Shown: positions 7,819-16,175, counted from the first letter of the stretch. The stretch: DNA of 24,294 nt from CAYUNA01 sp047629355 (GCA_047629355.1 JBLHWU010000092.1:1-24294); one strand, 5' to 3'. Numbers and translations: made by a program. The notes: generated from the sequence alone by a model not told the origin.

Positions 7819-7979
7819 AAGTAAGTGCCCCTAAATAATCGACACTTTTCGACAGGACTATTTTCCGTTTAAAAAACTTAAAAACGCCTCCAATAGAAGG
7901 ACTATTAAAGGATTTTTTAAATTTCTTAAACAAAAAATATCCTCTGTCAAAAGTGTCGATTATTTAAGGTCACCTACTT
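7819..7979. mobile_element. 161-bp imperfect palindrome, MITE-like
   Basis: Outer arms 7819-7857 and 7940-7979 are about 39 bp inverted repeats with a few mismatches (shared core AAGTGTCGATTATTTA). Pairing then continues inwards: about 7858-7884 matches about 7914-7939 in inverse orientation (shared TTTTTAA and TTAAAC blocks). So almost the whole segment can fold on itself around a short centre. It encodes nothing. The size and long terminal inversion fit a miniature inverted-repeat element; no clear target duplication was seen. Confidence 0.6.
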
Positions 7980-8162
7980 AAGGAACGCGAAAAAAATAAC
8001 TATAGATTCTTGACAGGATATTTTGCCCTCATTTTTCACTTTGAAAATGCTCATTATATCAACATAAATCGCAGTTTCGAAGCAAAAATTAAGAACAAAA
8101 CCTCACTCGCAAGAATATACACTTATTTTATTTCGCGTTCCCTAACACCCCCTAATCTAACA

Positions 8163-8318
8163 TTAAAACTTTCCATTCGTATTTTTCCAATCCGCCTCTG
8201 CTGGAATTGTCTCAATAACATCCCAGTGCTCTACGATTTTTCCATTTTCTAATCGAAATAAATCATAGTACGCAACATGGTCACCTACACCAAATTTACC
8301 TTCACTAACGGTAAAAAA
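8163..8318 (-). pseudogene. 3' fragment of an NTF2/SnoaL-like gene
   Basis: The minus strand encodes about 51 residues ending in a stop, including VAYYDLFRLENGKIVEHWDV and IPAEADWKNTNGKF. This is the characteristic C-terminal half of small SnoaL/NTF2-like proteins (cone-shaped alpha+beta barrel, about 130 residues), which contain F-R-x-E-x-GKIvEHWD. The N-terminal half is missing: upstream the frame runs into a hairpin element at about 8321-8369 and stops. There is no start codon in the retained part, so this is a dead remnant. An overlapping frame on the other strand is not a gene. Confidence 0.75.
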
Positions 8319-8326
8319 ATAACTTC

Positions 8327-8363
8327 CTCAACTGGACAGGACAAATTCCTCTGTCCAGTTGAG
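8327..8363. repeat. Hairpin at the break point of the NTF2-like remnant
   Basis: Perfect 13-bp inverted repeat (8327-8339, 8351-8363; CTCAACTGGACAG and its complement) with an 11-base loop. No T-run follows directly. It sits where homology to the NTF2-like protein ends, so it may mark an insertion or deletion junction. Bases 8370-8680 beyond it are low-complexity AT-rich DNA without a gene. Confidence 0.65.
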
Positions 8364-8682
8364 TAACTTATTATTTCATCGTTACTAAGTGTAATTGATA
8401 AGGAGAATGGTCTGTTTAAATGTGTGTTTTTTTTTTAAAAAAAAATGTGGGAATGTGAAAATATGAATTGATGATTTTGTAGCTGAAAATTTAACAGGTT
8501 TTAAGAATAGTCAATTTTTATAAAAATGTCCAAAATTAAATTAACCTGAAGTGTTTTTATGAAATTTAATTCTTTTAAAATTTTTCATAATTAACTTTAT
8601 TTTGGTGAAAAATTGAAATAAAAAATCTATTGAGTTTTCAGTTTGTAAATAATCCCTTTTAAAATTACCTTGCACCCTAAAA

Positions 8683-8743
8683 GTGTACCGCAAACTTATA
8701 GTTTGCGCACGGTACATTCGCAAATTGAAAATTTGCGGTACAC
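8683..8743. repeat. Nested palindrome before the TonB-dependent receptor
   Basis: Two adjacent hairpins, 8689-8707 (CGCAAAC..GTTTGCG) and 8719-8737 (CGCAAATT..AATTTGCG), sit inside a larger inversion: GTGTACCGCAAA at 8683 and TTTGCGGTACAC ending at 8743. It can therefore fold as one long stem or as two small ones. It ends 23 bp before the receptor start. It resembles the short palindromic intergenic repeats common in Bacteroidota genomes. Confidence 0.8.
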
Positions 8744-8766
8744 TCAGCACTCAATAATTATCAAAG

Positions 8767-11085
8767 ATGAATTTTCTAAAATACCTTTTCCTTTTACTTC
8801 CGTGTTTAACCAGCGCGCAAGCACCGACTCAAACCATCTCCGGTAGTATTTTCGACGAAACCAATCACGAACCCCTAATTGGTGCAAACATCATAGTCCT
8901 CGACCACAAACCATTATTGGGGACAATCACGGATTATGATGGGCAATTTATTATCGAAAATGTCCCCGTTGGACAGCGAACAATAGAAATCAGCTACACG
9001 GGCTACGAAATCAAAACCATCAATGATAAATTGAATTCTGCTCGCCCATGGACGCTGGAAATCAACCTCAAACCAGAATCTCAAACCCTCACAGCAGCCG
9101 TCGTTCGGCCTGATAGCGAACCAGTAAATGAATTATTTAGTGTCAGTACGCGCTCATTAAGTTCTGATGAAATTGAACGCTTTCCGACTGGCGCGAGTGA
9201 CCCTGGACGTGTGGCGCAAAGTCTGCCAGGTGTTCAACCTTCAAAAGACAATGAAAACGATATTATTATTCGTGGCAACTCGTCCGTTGGTCTGTTGTGG
9301 CGGCTCGAAGGGGTCGACATTCCGAATCCAAATCACTTCGCGCGAATTGGTTCGGCAGGCGGTGGTATCACGATTTTTAGTACCTCGGTGATTGCTAATT
9401 CTGATTTTTCGACAGGGGCATTTCCGGCTGGATATGGAAATGCATTTGCGGGTGTTTTTGACATGAATTTTAGAAATGGAAGCAAGCAAAACCGAGAATA
9501 TACCATTCGTGCAGGTTTGTTAGGATTGGACTTTGCAGCGGAAGGTCCTTTGAAAAATCAGTCAGGTTCCTACCTATTTAATTACCGATATTCAACCTTA
9601 GGGATTTTGAATAATTTAGGATTATATTTGGTCGGTCCGCGAGTTCGAAATACCTTTCAAGATTTTTCTTTCAACGTTCGCTTCGATGGAAAAAATCCGA
9701 AAAGTATTGTCAAAATTTGGGGTATCGGTGGCTTGAGTAAGGAGCGTGAAGTGACGGAAGATGTGGAAGATTGGGCGGTGATTGGCGATTCTTTGACAAC
9801 GCGGTCAGGTTCGAATATTGGCGTGGTTGGCGTAACACATACGCAATTTTTAGAGTCGAATGGTTATTTAAAAAATACCTTAGCGGTAATGAGTCAGAAG
9901 GTCTTTTTGAAAAATTATTTGGAAGACAAAGAAGGAGAGGAGACGATTATCAATAATCAAGGTTTTATCAACGGTCGCATAACTTGGGGAACGGCTTTAC
10001 ATAAAAATTTAACTAAAAATGGTTTTTTCAAAGCAGGAATGCAGTCGAGTTTGTTGCTATACGATTTGAATTATGATTCCATTTTGGTAACTGAAAATGT
10101 CAAAAAAGAATTCATTCACGAAAAAGGAAGCACCGTATTGTTACAGCCGTATGCGCAGGTGCAGTTGCGCCCGAATGCGCGATGGACGTTTAATTTGGGG
10201 CTACACGGAATGTATTTTGCCTTGAACAATTCAGCATCAATTGAGCCACGCGTAAGTGCCATTTATCGTTTGAATCCGCAGCAAACGCTGACTGTTGCCT
10301 ATGGTTTGCATAGTAAAACAGTGCCGATTGGTTCGTATTTTACGGAAGTGAATGGGGAGAAAGTGAACGAAGATTTAGATTTAATTAAAGCGAATCATTT
10401 CATTCTCGGCTACGATAATATTTTCAAATCAGGTTATCATCTGCGGATAGAAATCTATTATCAAAATCTATGGAATGTCCCTGTCGGCATCGACAATCGA
10501 GATACGTATTGGTCGCTGAATGATATTGAATTTTATGCCGCGGAACCCTTGGTAAGTGAAGGAATAGGACAAAATTACGGGATTGATATTTCGATGGAAA
10601 AGTCGTTTCGGAGTAGCTTTTTCTTTATTGCAAGCACAAGTTTGTTTGAATCCAAATTTCAACCTTTGAATGGCGAAACATACAACACTTTATACAATAG
10701 CAACTTCACGGCAACGCTCACAGGTGGTAAAGAATGGGCGATTAAAGAAACCAATTTCTTTCAAATTGGCGCAAAAGTGCTCTACAATGCAGGAAATCCT
10801 TCCACGCCTTTGACGGACAATACCTTGCTAACAGACTTGCCACCCGAAGATTTCTCTCGCCCGTATGCTGACCGTGCGGCGTTTTATTTCCGTACCGATT
10901 TTCGGATTTCTTATCGAAAAAATAATCCGAAAAATTCCTGGTGGCTGGCTTTGGATATTCAGAATGCGACGAATCGGATTAATGAACGGGCGTTTCAGTG
11001 GAATTATAATATTGAGGATAATAGATGGGGAAGGAGGGCGCAGTCAGGGTTGATTCCGATATTGAGTTTTAGGATGGATTTTTAA
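8767..11085 (+). CDS. TonB-dependent receptor with carboxypeptidase-regulatory-like domain
   Basis: A 772-residue outer-membrane protein. A signal peptide (about 1-18, ending SAQA) precedes a CarboxypepD_reg-like beta-sandwich (about 22-105: ISGSIFDETNHEPLIGANI, GQFIIENVPVG, ISYTGYE). A plug domain follows (about 125-235: RVAQSLPGVQPS, IIIRGNSS, LEGVDIPNP, DFSTGAFPAGYGNAFAGVFD), then a beta-barrel rich in alternating aromatic strands, ending in the usual aromatic terminus (SFRMDF). Such receptors import large ligands using TonB energy. There is no SusD-like partner next to it, so a polysaccharide-utilisation role is not supported; the ligand is unknown. It is a single-gene unit flanked by palindromes upstream and by gene remnants downstream. 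Confidence 0.92.
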   Translation: MNFLKYLFLLLPCLTSAQAPTQTISGSIFDETNHEPLIGANIIVLDHKPLLGTITDYDGQFIIENVPVGQRTIEISYTGYEIKTINDKLNSARPWTLEINLKPESQTLTAAVVRPDSEPVNELFSVSTRSLSSDEIERFPTGASDPGRVAQSLPGVQPSKDNENDIIIRGNSSVGLLWRLEGVDIPNPNHFARIGSAGGGITIFSTSVIANSDFSTGAFPAGYGNAFAGVFDMNFRNGSKQNREYTIRAGLLGLDFAAEGPLKNQSGSYLFNYRYSTLGILNNLGLYLVGPRVRNTFQDFSFNVRFDGKNPKSIVKIWGIGGLSKEREVTEDVEDWAVIGDSLTTRSGSNIGVVGVTHTQFLESNGYLKNTLAVMSQKVFLKNYLEDKEGEETIINNQGFINGRITWGTALHKNLTKNGFFKAGMQSSLLLYDLNYDSILVTENVKKEFIHEKGSTVLLQPYAQVQLRPNARWTFNLGLHGMYFALNNSASIEPRVSAIYRLNPQQTLTVAYGLHSKTVPIGSYFTEVNGEKVNEDLDLIKANHFILGYDNIFKSGYHLRIEIYYQNLWNVPVGIDNRDTYWSLNDIEFYAAEPLVSEGIGQNYGIDISMEKSFRSSFFFIASTSLFESKFQPLNGETYNTLYNSNFTATLTGGKEWAIKETNFFQIGAKVLYNAGNPSTPLTDNTLLTDLPPEDFSRPYADRAAFYFRTDFRISYRKNNPKNSWWLALDIQNATNRINERAFQWNYNIEDNRWGRRAQSGLIPILSFRMDF

Positions 11086-11131
11086 GAAATTAAGAATGAA
11101 AAATGTTGAATTAAGAATGCGGGATACTGAA

Positions 11132-11281
11132 TCAAACAGTGGGTGTGGGAATTTCTTTTTCTCCTAAGTTGAGTAGTTCTTGGACTAAATGGTGGATTAA
11201 TATGCATGGGGCTTTTTCGTGGCATTGGGTGAAATTTTCATCACAGAGTTCCTCCAGTCTTATCGCTCGTTCAGGAGTTGT
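11132..11281 (-). pseudogene. Open stretch without a start, possible gene remnant
   Basis: Downstream of rloB a different frame is open for 49 codons between two stops and reads like protein: PERAIRLEELCDENF, then CHEKAPCILIHHLVQELL and a short polar tail. It overlaps the last codons of rloB out of frame. There is no ATG, GTG or TTG suited to start it. I do not recognise the family. It could be the 3' end of a lost gene or chance. Confidence 0.25.
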
Positions 11282-11898
11282 TCAATAGCAAGATTCGTAT
11301 TTGGGATGATTTCATGGATAACAATTTGCTCAAATTTTTTCTTTTGCTTCATGTCTTTTTTGTAGCTAAAAGTACCATGTTGTAGCGTTCGAGTTAAATA
11401 ATCATTTGGATTAGGTAAATTTCTAAAAACTTCGGTTAATCTATCATAGCAAAAAGCGCGTCTTTTATAATCCCCAATTTGAAAATCAATATCTTCAAAA
11501 TGTAATAAGACCCATAATTCAAAAGCATCATTGCTCCAAGCGACTTTGAAACCTTTATCAGCTGCTAATTTGATAGATTCATTAAATTTAATGTGGTTCA
11601 AATGAATTTGTTCAGCAGCAGCTTCCACATCTCTATCAAAAACGCGCCAAATTTGAGTACCTTCTAAGCCTTCACTTACAACTGCTAATAATTCATTATC
11701 TTCCCCATATTTAATGGCATTGACAACATTATCAAGATCACTTTTTTGATTACCAATCAGATTGATTTTAATTTTATTCGTTTCAAAATACTTGAAATAG
11801 ACAGGCTCGCTCACTTTGTCCTCACAAAAAATGATAAATGTAGGTAGCGAATCTGCTTCTCGTTCATCGTCTGTTCTTAAATCCCAGGGGTTGTTCAT
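11260..11898 (-). CDS. rloB: RloB-like (AbiL-like) TOPRIM-type protein
   Basis: A 212-residue protein of the RloB family, the second half of the RloA/RloB (AbiL-like) phage-defence pair. Visible signatures in order: FIIFCEDKVSEPVYFKYF (about 21-38, the acidic start of a TOPRIM-like fold), WRVFDRDVEAAAEQ (about 84-97, the D-x-D metal site), and AWSNDAFELWVLLHFED (about 120-136). In known pairs the RloA ATPase senses infection and the RloB nuclease-like partner is the effector; this is inference for this copy. The frame is complete, about family length, and its ATG overlaps the end of the rloA frame by 35 bp, indicating translational coupling. Because rloA is interrupted, coupling and regulation of rloB may be lost. 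Confidence 0.85.
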   Translation of the reverse strand: MNNPWDLRTDDEREADSLPTFIIFCEDKVSEPVYFKYFETNKIKINLIGNQKSDLDNVVNAIKYGEDNELLAVVSEGLEGTQIWRVFDRDVEAAAEQIHLNHIKFNESIKLAADKGFKVAWSNDAFELWVLLHFEDIDFQIGDYKRRAFCYDRLTEVFRNLPNPNDYLTRTLQHGTFSYKKDMKQKKKFEQIVIHEIIPNTNLAIEQLLNER

Positions 11899-13183
11899 TG
11901 TTCAATAGTTTCAGGGTGTAATCTTCCAAAACAGGCACTGCACCGTAGTAACCTGCCAAATACTGCTTCGCGAAATCAGCATCATTGCGAATGCCTTTTA
12001 AATCAGCTAAAGAATAGAGTCGAGTTGATTCGTCGTCCTTCTTTTCTGTGAAGTAAAACTGGTCGCGGCGCATGATTGCAAGAGACATGAGGTTGGTGTC
12101 GTGGCTGGTGAAAAGGAGTTGGGAGTTGCTCCTATTATACTTTGGATTATTAAATAAACTAATTAATTTGATTAGTAAAGAAGGGTGAAAATTACTGTCG
12201 ATTTCATCTAAAATAATAAATACTGGCGTAGGATTATTAAAAACACTTAATATCAATCCTGCTAAGTCAAACAATTTCCGCGTGCCAGCAGATTCATTAT
12301 TTTTTAAGTTTAGGTGAATTGGTTCTGTAGTATTTCCCAAACTATTAAATTGCTTTACAAGAAAAATTTTCTCCTGTGGAAAAATTTCAGATGTATTATT
12401 AGTATCCTCATGTTTTTGTAGTACGATATCCTGCTAATTTAAGTTGAATTCGAAAAGAAGTTGTAACATTCCTCTTTTATAGTTATCTTCAATCCGTATC
12501 ATTGATAACCACCTAAATCCTTCATGGGTAGCACTAAAATTAGAAGTAAAACAGTTTTTAAAGTAATTACGAATTAATTGACACTTACCACTTTCATCAA
12601 ATGCAGCAGCATGTTTTAGATATAAAGAATGTTGGTAAGGAAGTTTAGATGGAATTTTTGCTTTATTAACCAAATTATTGATAATAACTTCTTTATCCTT
12701 TCTTTGGAAAAGGACTCGCATATTCTTTTCCTTCTTGCCATAAAGCCATTCATTAGTTACCATTTCACTACTCGTAAAAGTACCTAATTCAACATTTTTG
12801 CTTGTGACTTTTTTGACTGTTAGACCATAGCGATATTTTACATCGTAAATAACTAAAACAATCTAAAAAAAACATTCTGTAACTTCAGCATCATCCTGAA
12901 ATAGAAACGGGTCATTTATATCTGATAAATTTGAATTTGAAGAAGGTTCTTTGTCAATAACTTTATGAAACAAATCCAACGCCTTAATCACATTACTCTT
13001 CCCGCTCGCATTCGCCCCATAAATCCCCAGCGTCTTAAACAACTTCATATCATCCGCCACAGCAATATTATTCGCATCCACTTCCGAATATCTTTCTGCA
13101 CTTTTCAATCCTGTCGCCACAAAACTTATCGTTTGTAGTTCTTTGATTGACCTAAAGTTTTTGACATTGAATTCTACTATCAT
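11864..13183 (-). pseudogene. rloA: RloA-like AAA ATPase with two in-frame TAG codons
   Basis: A single 440-codon frame encodes an AAA-type (ABC/SMC-like) ATPase of the RloA/AbiLi kind. The first section has the N-terminal IVEFNVKNFRSI motif and Walker A GIYGANASGKSN (about 53-64); the last section has Walker B VFIILDEIDSNFHPS and the LFTSHDTNLM His switch. The frame is broken by TAG at codon 107 (after ECFF) and at codon 250 (after FEFNLN), but reads on in the same frame both times: IVLVIYDVKYRYG and QDIVLQKHED. No frameshift was found. The first TAG fits a GAG-to-TAG change, since relatives have FFE-I at this place. As written, no full-length ATPase can be made without read-through. The rloB start lies inside its end. 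Confidence 0.82.
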
Positions 13184-13277
13184 TTTTTTTGAAATTTGCT
13201 CGCTCTGTGCAAATTTACAGACAATATAGGTAATTTTTACCCCCTATTTGCAATATTTTAAATTCTAATCTAATAAC

Positions 13278-15680
13278 CTACTCCGACCGCAACGCCTCCA
13301 CCGGATTCCGATGCGCCGCCCTCAACGCAAAATACCCCGTTGTCACCAAAGTCAAAACCACCACCAGAAAAAATGCAACGCCATACAGTACATAATTCAT
13401 ATTCGCATGATACGCGAAAGTATCCAGCCATTTCGTCATAAAATACCGAGCCGCAATAAACGCAGGAATCGTCGAAACCATCACCAAAAACACGAAATTT
13501 CGGGTGAGGAGAAAGACAATATCTTTCGTTTCTGCGCCCAAGACTTTGCGTACGCCAATCTCTTTCGTGCGCTGTTCGGCAGAGAAAGAAGCCAAGCCAA
13601 GTAAGCCTAAGCACGCAATCAAAATCATCATCACGCTAAATAAAGTAAAAATTCGCGCCCGTATTTGGTCGGCTTCGTAGAGTTCCATGAAGGCGCTGTC
13701 CACAAAGTCAAACTCGAAGGGGGTATTTGGAAAAACTTCTTGCCAAGTTCGTTCGACGGAAGCGATAATGGCGGATAATTCAGAGGGGTTTTTAGGATTG
13801 ATTCGGGCATGAATGTGCCCATTATGTCTATTTGGATAAAAAAGGAGTGCGGAAATTGGTTCGTATAAGGAGTTTTGATGAAAATCCTTAACCACGCCAA
13901 CAACTCTTGAAATCGGTAAAGTATCTGCCGTCCCAAATTGTACTTTTTTACCAATTGGATTGTTCCAACCGAGGCGTTTGACCATACTTTCGTTGACCAA
14001 AACGGCGGCAATACTGTCCGTAGCAAACTCATTGCTAAAGTTGCGGCCTTCCACAATTTCAATGCCCATTGTCGAGAAAAAATCGTAATCAACGGAGTAG
14101 CCGTCCACGCCGTATTGTCCCATCGTCCCGGTGTTGGTTTCCATATTGGAAAGGTTTTTACCGTAACCACTTCCAGGCGTACTCGAAGCAGAACCAATTG
14201 ATAATACCTTCGGGTTTTGGGCTAATTTCGTTTTTAAAATAGGTAATTTTTCATCTGCCAAATAAGGCGAAATTTCAAATTTTAAAATATTTTCCTTTTC
14301 AAAACCTAAATCTTTATCGCGTAAAAAATTCATTTGGTCATAAATAATACCCGTGCCAATCAACATAAAAATGGTGACGGCAAATTGTACGACAACCAAG
14401 GATTTTCGCAAGTTGACATTGCCGCTACCTTTGGCGTTGCTACCTTTCAAAATCGCAATTGGTGGAAAACCTGACAAGTAAAAAGCTGGATAACTTCCAC
14501 CTAAAATGCCCACAAAAATCATTATCCCCACCGCACCCAACAAAACATTGGACGACCACAATAAATCACTACTCAGCGTCAAGTCAAAAGTCGCATTGAA
14601 AATAGGCAATAGCATAATAACGAACGCAAAACTCAGTACTAAAGCAAACAACGTAAACAATATCGACTCTGCTAAAAATTGGATAATCAACTGCCGCCGT
14701 TCCGAACCCAGAACTTTACGAATCCCTACTTCCATTGCTCTTTTGGTCGCTCTCGCGGTTGCCAAATTCATGTAATTGATACAAGCCAAAAGTAATAAAA
14801 ATACGCCAATTGCACCGAAAATATAGAGAAAACCAATCTGTCCCGTCGGTTCAGGTTCGCCCTCAAAATCAGATTTTAAATGAATGTCTAAAAGTGGAAT
14901 TAGCTCATATTTTACCTTAATATCAAATTGGTCAAAAATGGTGGTGACATGTTTTTCAATCACTTCGGGCAGCTTGGCTTCAAAGGATTTTGGGTCAGTA
15001 CCTTCTTTCAATAAAACGTAAGTTAATAACCTAAATCCGCCCCAAGTATTTGGCGTAGGATTTCTGAAAATCTCTGCGGAACTGGCAGAAAAAAGCACAT
15101 TTGCAATCAGATGTGAGTGATGCGGCATATCTTCATAAACGCCTGTCACTTTGTATTCCGTACCGCTGGAAGTGTTCAAAGTTTCCCCAATCGGGTTGTT
15201 GTCGCCAAAAATTCGTTTCGCCACACTTTCTGCCAATACCAAAGAATTAGGTTCTTGTAAGGCAGTTTTGCCATTGCCTTTGAGGAAGTTAAACGTAAAA
15301 ACATCCGCGAAAGTCGAATCGACTAAAAACGTTTTTTCTGCAAAAAAAAAATGGTCTTTGTGTTCCAGTCGAGAGGTGCCATTTTCAATAAAACGGACAT
15401 ATTCCTCGACTTCTGGATAGGTTTCTTTCAAGTGCATCCCCAATGGCAATTGCGTCGAAGCCCAGCGAAAATGGTCGTCGGGTTCAGTCAAGTCAGAGGA
15501 AATTCGGTGAATTCGTTCGGCTTTGAGGTGGTGCGTATCGAAGCGAGTTTCTTCGGTTAGGTAAAGGAGAATGAATAAGGTGGTGGTGATGCCGAGCGTC
15601 AATCCTAAAATATTTAAGAGGGTGTAACCAGGTTGACGGCGGAAATTTCGAAGGGCGATAGTTAGGTAGTTTCTAAACAC
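13278..15680 (-). CDS. ABC transporter permease, two-domain FtsX/MacB type
   Basis: An 800-residue inner-membrane permease. One transmembrane helix (about 21-42) anchors a MacB-type periplasmic domain (to about 240); three helices of an FtsX domain follow (about 290-410, with RAMEVGIRKVLGSERRQLI, the classical cytoplasmic coupling motif). A second half repeats this plan: helix about 430-450, periplasmic domain to about 670, FtsX domain to about 795 with RTKEIGVRKVLGAETKDIV. The C-terminus NPVEALRSE is typical. Such duplicated permeases work with an ABC ATPase of the LolD/MacB kind, exporting or acting mechanically on envelope substrates; no ATPase gene lies next to it. The start gives the usual MFRNYLTIALRNFRRQPGYT. 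Confidence 0.95.
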   Translation of the reverse strand: MFRNYLTIALRNFRRQPGYTLLNILGLTLGITTTLFILLYLTEETRFDTHHLKAERIHRISSDLTEPDDHFRWASTQLPLGMHLKETYPEVEEYVRFIENGTSRLEHKDHFFFAEKTFLVDSTFADVFTFNFLKGNGKTALQEPNSLVLAESVAKRIFGDNNPIGETLNTSSGTEYKVTGVYEDMPHHSHLIANVLFSASSAEIFRNPTPNTWGGFRLLTYVLLKEGTDPKSFEAKLPEVIEKHVTTIFDQFDIKVKYELIPLLDIHLKSDFEGEPEPTGQIGFLYIFGAIGVFLLLLACINYMNLATARATKRAMEVGIRKVLGSERRQLIIQFLAESILFTLFALVLSFAFVIMLLPIFNATFDLTLSSDLLWSSNVLLGAVGIMIFVGILGGSYPAFYLSGFPPIAILKGSNAKGSGNVNLRKSLVVVQFAVTIFMLIGTGIIYDQMNFLRDKDLGFEKENILKFEISPYLADEKLPILKTKLAQNPKVLSIGSASSTPGSGYGKNLSNMETNTGTMGQYGVDGYSVDYDFFSTMGIEIVEGRNFSNEFATDSIAAVLVNESMVKRLGWNNPIGKKVQFGTADTLPISRVVGVVKDFHQNSLYEPISALLFYPNRHNGHIHARINPKNPSELSAIIASVERTWQEVFPNTPFEFDFVDSAFMELYEADQIRARIFTLFSVMMILIACLGLLGLASFSAEQRTKEIGVRKVLGAETKDIVFLLTRNFVFLVMVSTIPAFIAARYFMTKWLDTFAYHANMNYVLYGVAFFLVVVLTLVTTGYFALRAAHRNPVEALRSE

Positions 15681-15720
15681 GGTGGTAATTTTGTTTTGAA
15701 AAATATATAGACGTATAGAA

Positions 15721-15748
15721 AAGACTCCAAAAGGTTATAAAGGTTGCA
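15721..15748 (-). promoter_or_regulatory. Possible ECF-sigma promoter of the ABC permease
   Basis: On the minus strand TGCAACC (15742-15748) is followed 16 bp later by GTCTT (15721-15725), matching the general ECF pattern of an AAC-type -35 and GTC-type -10 box. Transcription would begin about 35 bp before the ATG at 15680. No TAnnTTTG element is seen here. This is pattern-based inference. Confidence 0.3.
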
Positions 15749-15786
15749 GAATTACGAAACTATTCGTATATTTTTTACCGAAAAAA

Positions 15787-15820
15787 GTGGCAAAAATATA
15801 ATGAGTCAGACTTTTGCCAC
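15787..15820 (-). terminator. Rho-independent terminator, minus strand
   Basis: Perfect 9-bp stem GTGGCAAAA/TTTTGCCAC with a 16-base loop, followed on the minus strand by TTTTTT. It is oriented to end transcripts coming from the M43 remnant and the DUF998 gene, before the permease promoter. Confidence 0.6.
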
Positions 15821-15908
15821 TGGTATTCCAAAATGTTAAAAAGCATTTTTTTAAAACTGAATCACCAAGTATACGGTAACGTAAGTTTTTTTTAAGCTTT
15901 TCGAACTT

Positions 15909-16175
15909 CATAAAAGGTACGCTTCCGAAGGCTGCGGCTGCGCACTAGAATTCATATAATTTTGGTACACATCGTTCACATCTGTTGCAAAAGCAGAATT
16001 GGCAATCGTTGGTTCATTGCTACAGGTACTAGCAGTGCTGCTGCCAAATTGTTGGGGTATCGCAAACTAGGTCACCGCCCGTGAAACAGGCGGTTTCTGA
16101 ACAATCAGCTGTCCAAGAGCGATTGAGATTAAAATAGTGACCAATCTCGTGAACCATGATTTTGGAATTGTTTTT
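15909..16175 (-). pseudogene. Fragment of an M43-type (pappalysin-like) zinc metalloprotease
   Basis: The minus strand reads MVHEIGHYFNLNRSW, then CFTGGDLVCDTP, the core of M43 proteases (HExxHxxGxxH and the C-x-GD-v-DTP segment). The third zinc ligand, normally His, is Arg here. After DTP the frame must shift by one base (near 16050) to continue as STASTCSNEPTIANSAF and VYQNYMN, matching the family's NYMdYs segment, and then ends at TGA. The signal peptide, pro-region and N-terminal catalytic part are missing: the fragment begins directly behind the DUF998 stop codon. It is a truncated, frameshifted and probably inactive remnant of a secreted protease. The rest of 15681-15908 holds a promoter and a terminator only. 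Confidence 0.78.

Noticed and set aside
8010..8252. Plus-strand 80-codon frame
   Set aside because: It is antisense to the NTF2-like remnant, which explains the open frame; no protein features.
8541..8750. Minus-strand 69-codon frame
   Set aside because: AT-rich shadow that includes the CGCAAAC palindromes; no recognisable motif.
8767..11085. Reading the TonB-dependent receptor as part of a SusCD polysaccharide-utilisation locus
   Set aside because: No SusD-like lipoprotein, glycoside hydrolase or sensor gene is adjacent.
11864..13183. General reassignment of TAG to an amino acid in this organism
   Set aside because: Several intact genes in the window end in TAG at the expected family length (MBL hydrolase, small mutL-neighbour protein, LytTR regulator, T9SS protein), so TAG is a normal stop here.
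13631..14197. Minus-strand 188-codon frame within the permease gene
   Set aside because: An alternative frame of a clearly coding ABC permease; the permease frame has full domain structure.
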